Below are positions 13,531 to 15,443 of a DNA stretch of 15,443 nucleotides, in pieces. The position numbers and the translations under genes are program-made. Position 1 is the first letter of the stretch. Every line of letters begins with the position of its first letter. The notes under the pieces are model-generated. The model made no database searches. It had not been told where the DNA came from and saw only the letters and a list, made by a program, of their open reading frames with translations. The stretch is from Gallionella sp. (GTDB lineage: Bacteria > Pseudomonadota > Gammaproteobacteria > Burkholderiales > Gallionellaceae): assembly GCA_025362155.1 (NCBI GenBank), contig JANYHX010000100.1, positions 1-15,443 of the forward strand, written 5' to 3'.

Positions 13531-15443
13531 TCGATGGTGGCCAACGCCGCATACTCATGCGCGTCCTTACCCTCTGCGCGTTCTTTCCACGGATCATCCT
13601 GGCTATGCTGTTGCGACGCCAGAAAACGCGAATACAGCTCGGTTCGCCCCGAGGCATCTTCGACGATGCGCTGCTTGACGTAAGCCAGGCCGATGCGCTC
13701 TATCCATGGCGCGGTGCGTTCCAGATAATGGGCTTCTTCGCGGTATACCTGCATGTATGCGCCGCAATATTCCAGTACCTCAGCTTCTGTCTCGACCTTG
13801 CACAGGAAATCCGTCACGCGAACCTTCATTCCGCCGTTGCCGCCTACATGCAACTCGTATCCCGAGTCCACGCATACCACGCCGAAATCCTTGATGGTGG
13901 CTTCGGCGCAATTGCGTGGGCAACCGGAAACCGCGATCTTGAATTTGTGCGGCGTCCAGGAACCCCAGGTCATTTTTTCTACCTTGATGCCCAGTGCGGT
14001 GGAATCCTGCGTGCCAAAGCGGCACCATTCCGAACCGACACAGGTCTTCACGGTGCGCAGTGCCTTGCCGTAGGCATGGCCGGATACAAACCCCGCCTCG
14101 ACCAGGTCGCCCCACATCTTGGGCAGATTTTCTTTACTTACACCGAGCAAATCGATGCGCTGCCCGCCGGTAATGTGGACGGCAGGGACTTCGTATTTTT
14201 CGGCAATATTGGCAATCGAACGCAATTCTGCCGGTGAGGTCATGCCGCCCCACATGCGCGGGATCACCGAGTAGGTGCCGTCTTTTTGAATGTTGGCGTG
14301 CACCCGTTCGTTGATGAAACGGGAGCGGCTGTCGTCCTGATATTCGCCCGGCCAGGCGGACAATAAATAGTAGTTCAGTGCGGGGCGGCAAACATGGCAA
14401 CCGTCCGGTTTTTTCCATTCCAGTTGACGCATCAATTCAGGTATGGTTTTCAGGCTCAGCTTGGCGAGGGCATCGCGAACTTCCGCATGGGTCAACTCTG
14501 TGCAGGTGCAGAGGGGCTTTTTACTCGGCTTGGTTGAGTAGTCGCCGCCCAAAGTATTCGCCAGCAAAGACTCAACCAGTCCGGTGCACGAACCGCATGA
14601 GCTGGATGCCTTGGTATGTGCGCGCACCTCTTCCAGCGTGAACAGTTTTTTCTCGACAATCGCTTTGACGATAGTGCCTTTGCATACGCCATTGCAGCCA
14701 CAGATTTCCGCTGCGTCCGGCATGTTCGCGACGCTGGCTGCGCCACCGCGACCCGAATCACCGATGTGCATCTGACCAAACAGAATGTGCTCGCGCATTT
14801 CAGTGATATCCGTGCCGTCGCGCATCATCTGGAAATACCACGGGCCATCCAGCGTGTCGCCATACATCACTGCGCCGCGTAATTTGTTATTGCGCAGCAC
14901 CAGTTTTTTATACACGCCGCGCGCCGCATCTTGCAACAGCAACTCTTCATCTTCCGCGCCAACGTTGAAATCGCCTGCCGAAAATAAATCGATGCCGGTG
15001 ACCTTGAGCTTGGTGGAAACAGACGAACCTTCATAACGCATGCGGCCATACTCAGCGAGATGATTCGCCGCCACCTTGGCCTGCTCGAATAATGGCGCGA
15101 CCAGCCCGTAAACCTGGCCGCGATGCTGTACGCATTCTCCTACCGAATATATTTTCGGATCGTAAGTCTGCATGGTGTCGTTCACCACGATACCGCGATC
15201 ACAATGAATATTTGCTGCCTTGGCGAGTGCGATGTTGGGACGTATGCCCGCCGCCATAATCACCAGGTCAGCTGCGATCTCCTCGCCGTCCTTGAAACGC
15301 AGGCCGGTCACCTTGTCGTTGCCGAGTATCGCCTCGGTCTGGCGCGACAGATAAAATTTCAGCCCGCGTTTTTCCAGCTCGTTCTTCAGCAGACCGCCGC
15401 CAACTTCATCGAGTTGACGTTCCATCGGCCAGCCCAACAGATG
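13527..15443 (-). CDS. nirB: Nitrite reductase [NAD(P)H] large subunit (5' end outside window)
   Basis: 638 residues are visible. The frame remains open to the right edge (reading H-L-L-G-W-P-M-E-R-Q-L-D), so roughly the first 160-170 residues, including the start of the FAD domain, are missing. The enzyme reduces nitrite to ammonia with NAD(P)H in the cytoplasm. Visible parts in order are the end of the FAD/NAD-binding domain (IMAAGIRPN, YSVGECVQHRG) and a BFD [2Fe-2S] domain (CGCNGVCKG and SCGSCTG). A second BFD-like Cys set (CTC and CHVC) follows. Last is the sulfite/nitrite reductase domain, with siroheme-[4Fe-4S] ligands CVGSEWC (first Cys near 14042) and CPRNC (last Cys near 13910). nirD overlaps its stop. 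The promoter lies beyond the window. Confidence 0.95.
   Translation of the reverse strand, partial: HLLGWPMERQLDEVGGGLLKNELEKRGLKFYLSRQTEAILGNDKVTGLRFKDGEEIAADLVIMAAGIRPNIALAKAANIHCDRGIVVNDTMQTYDPKIYSVGECVQHRGQVYGLVAPLFEQAKVAANHLAEYGRMRYEGSSVSTKLKVTGIDLFSAGDFNVGAEDEELLLQDAARGVYKKLVLRNNKLRGAVMYGDTLDGPWYFQMMRDGTDITEMREHILFGQMHIGDSGRGGAASVANMPDAAEICGCNGVCKGTIVKAIVEKKLFTLEEVRAHTKASSSCGSCTGLVESLLANTLGGDYSTKPSKKPLCTCTELTHAEVRDALAKLSLKTIPELMRQLEWKKPDGCHVCRPALNYYLLSAWPGEYQDDSRSRFINERVHANIQKDGTYSVIPRMWGGMTSPAELRSIANIAEKYEVPAVHITGGQRIDLLGVSKENLPKMWGDLVEAGFVSGHAYGKALRTVKTCVGSEWCRFGTQDSTALGIKVEKMTWGSWTPHKFKIAVSGCPRNCAEATIKDFGVVCVDSGYELHVGGNGGMKVRVTDFLCKVETEAEVLEYCGAYMQVYREEAHYLERTAPWIERIGLAYVKQRIVEDASGRTELYSRFLASQQHSQDDPWKERAEGKDAHEYAALATIE

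Noticed and set aside
13557..14237. 226-codon plus-strand frame antisense to nirB
   Set aside because: It lies opposite the siroheme-binding domain of nirB, which is clearly coding, and has no recognisable domain or ribosome binding site.

Overview
The window looks like a piece of a betaproteobacterial chromosome with moderate GC and tightly packed genes. The gene content and protein styles would fit the Gallionellaceae/Nitrosomonadales. That placement is an impression from reading the proteins, not a computed classification.

Left part (1-4085). At the left edge a membrane protein gene (minus strand, running off the window) is preceded by a possible 56-residue basic small protein. Divergent from these, a plus-strand group follows: a YbiT-type ABC-F ATPase, glutamate racemase (murI) and formyltetrahydrofolate deformylase (purU). 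The ABC-F gene lacks a clear Shine-Dalgarno sequence and its start codon lies next to a hairpin. A hairpin at 4047-4085 separates purU from the convergent operon.

Right part (4084-15443). The whole remainder is one long minus-strand gene series, in transcription order: nirB (5' end outside the window), nirD, nasA-type nitrate reductase, moaA, moaC, moaD, moaE, mobB, mobA, moeA, mogA and a TSUP (TauE/SafE) permease. The set covers cytoplasmic assimilation of nitrate to ammonia (nitrate reductase plus NAD(P)H nitrite reductase). It also holds nearly the whole route from GTP to the bis-MGD molybdenum cofactor that the nitrate reductase needs: cyclic pyranopterin synthesis by MoaA/MoaC, MPT synthase MoaD/MoaE, adenylation by MogA, Mo insertion by MoeA, and GMP attachment by MobA with MobB. 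The MoaD-activating enzyme MoeB is not in the window. Neighbouring genes overlap or lie within about 10 bases (43 before the last gene), with two exceptions.

The two exceptions are the most interesting part. The moaE-mobB gap (142 bases) is filled end to end by an element bounded by a perfect 17-base inverted repeat. The moaA-moaC gap is filled by a similar element (about 128 bases) bounded by a 21-base near-perfect inverted repeat that includes the moaA stop codon. The two cores share sequence blocks in the same order and orientation (GAGG-AAGG-GCAG on one side, a small central hairpin, GCCAA-CAG on the other), but the long arms are unrelated in sequence between copies. Such pairing of conserved core and copy-specific arms is not what a normal transposon with fixed terminal repeats gives. 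It suggests either a structured RNA element or a repeat that inserts with inverted duplication of its flank. In the first element the mobB ribosome binding site lies inside an arm.

Three in-frame tandem repeats were also found: 3 x 15 bases in moaE, 3 x 18 bases in nasA and 3-4 x 6 bases in the TSUP gene. No tRNA, rRNA, CRISPR array, IS transposase or phage gene was seen. No stretch over 300 bases lacks a gene.
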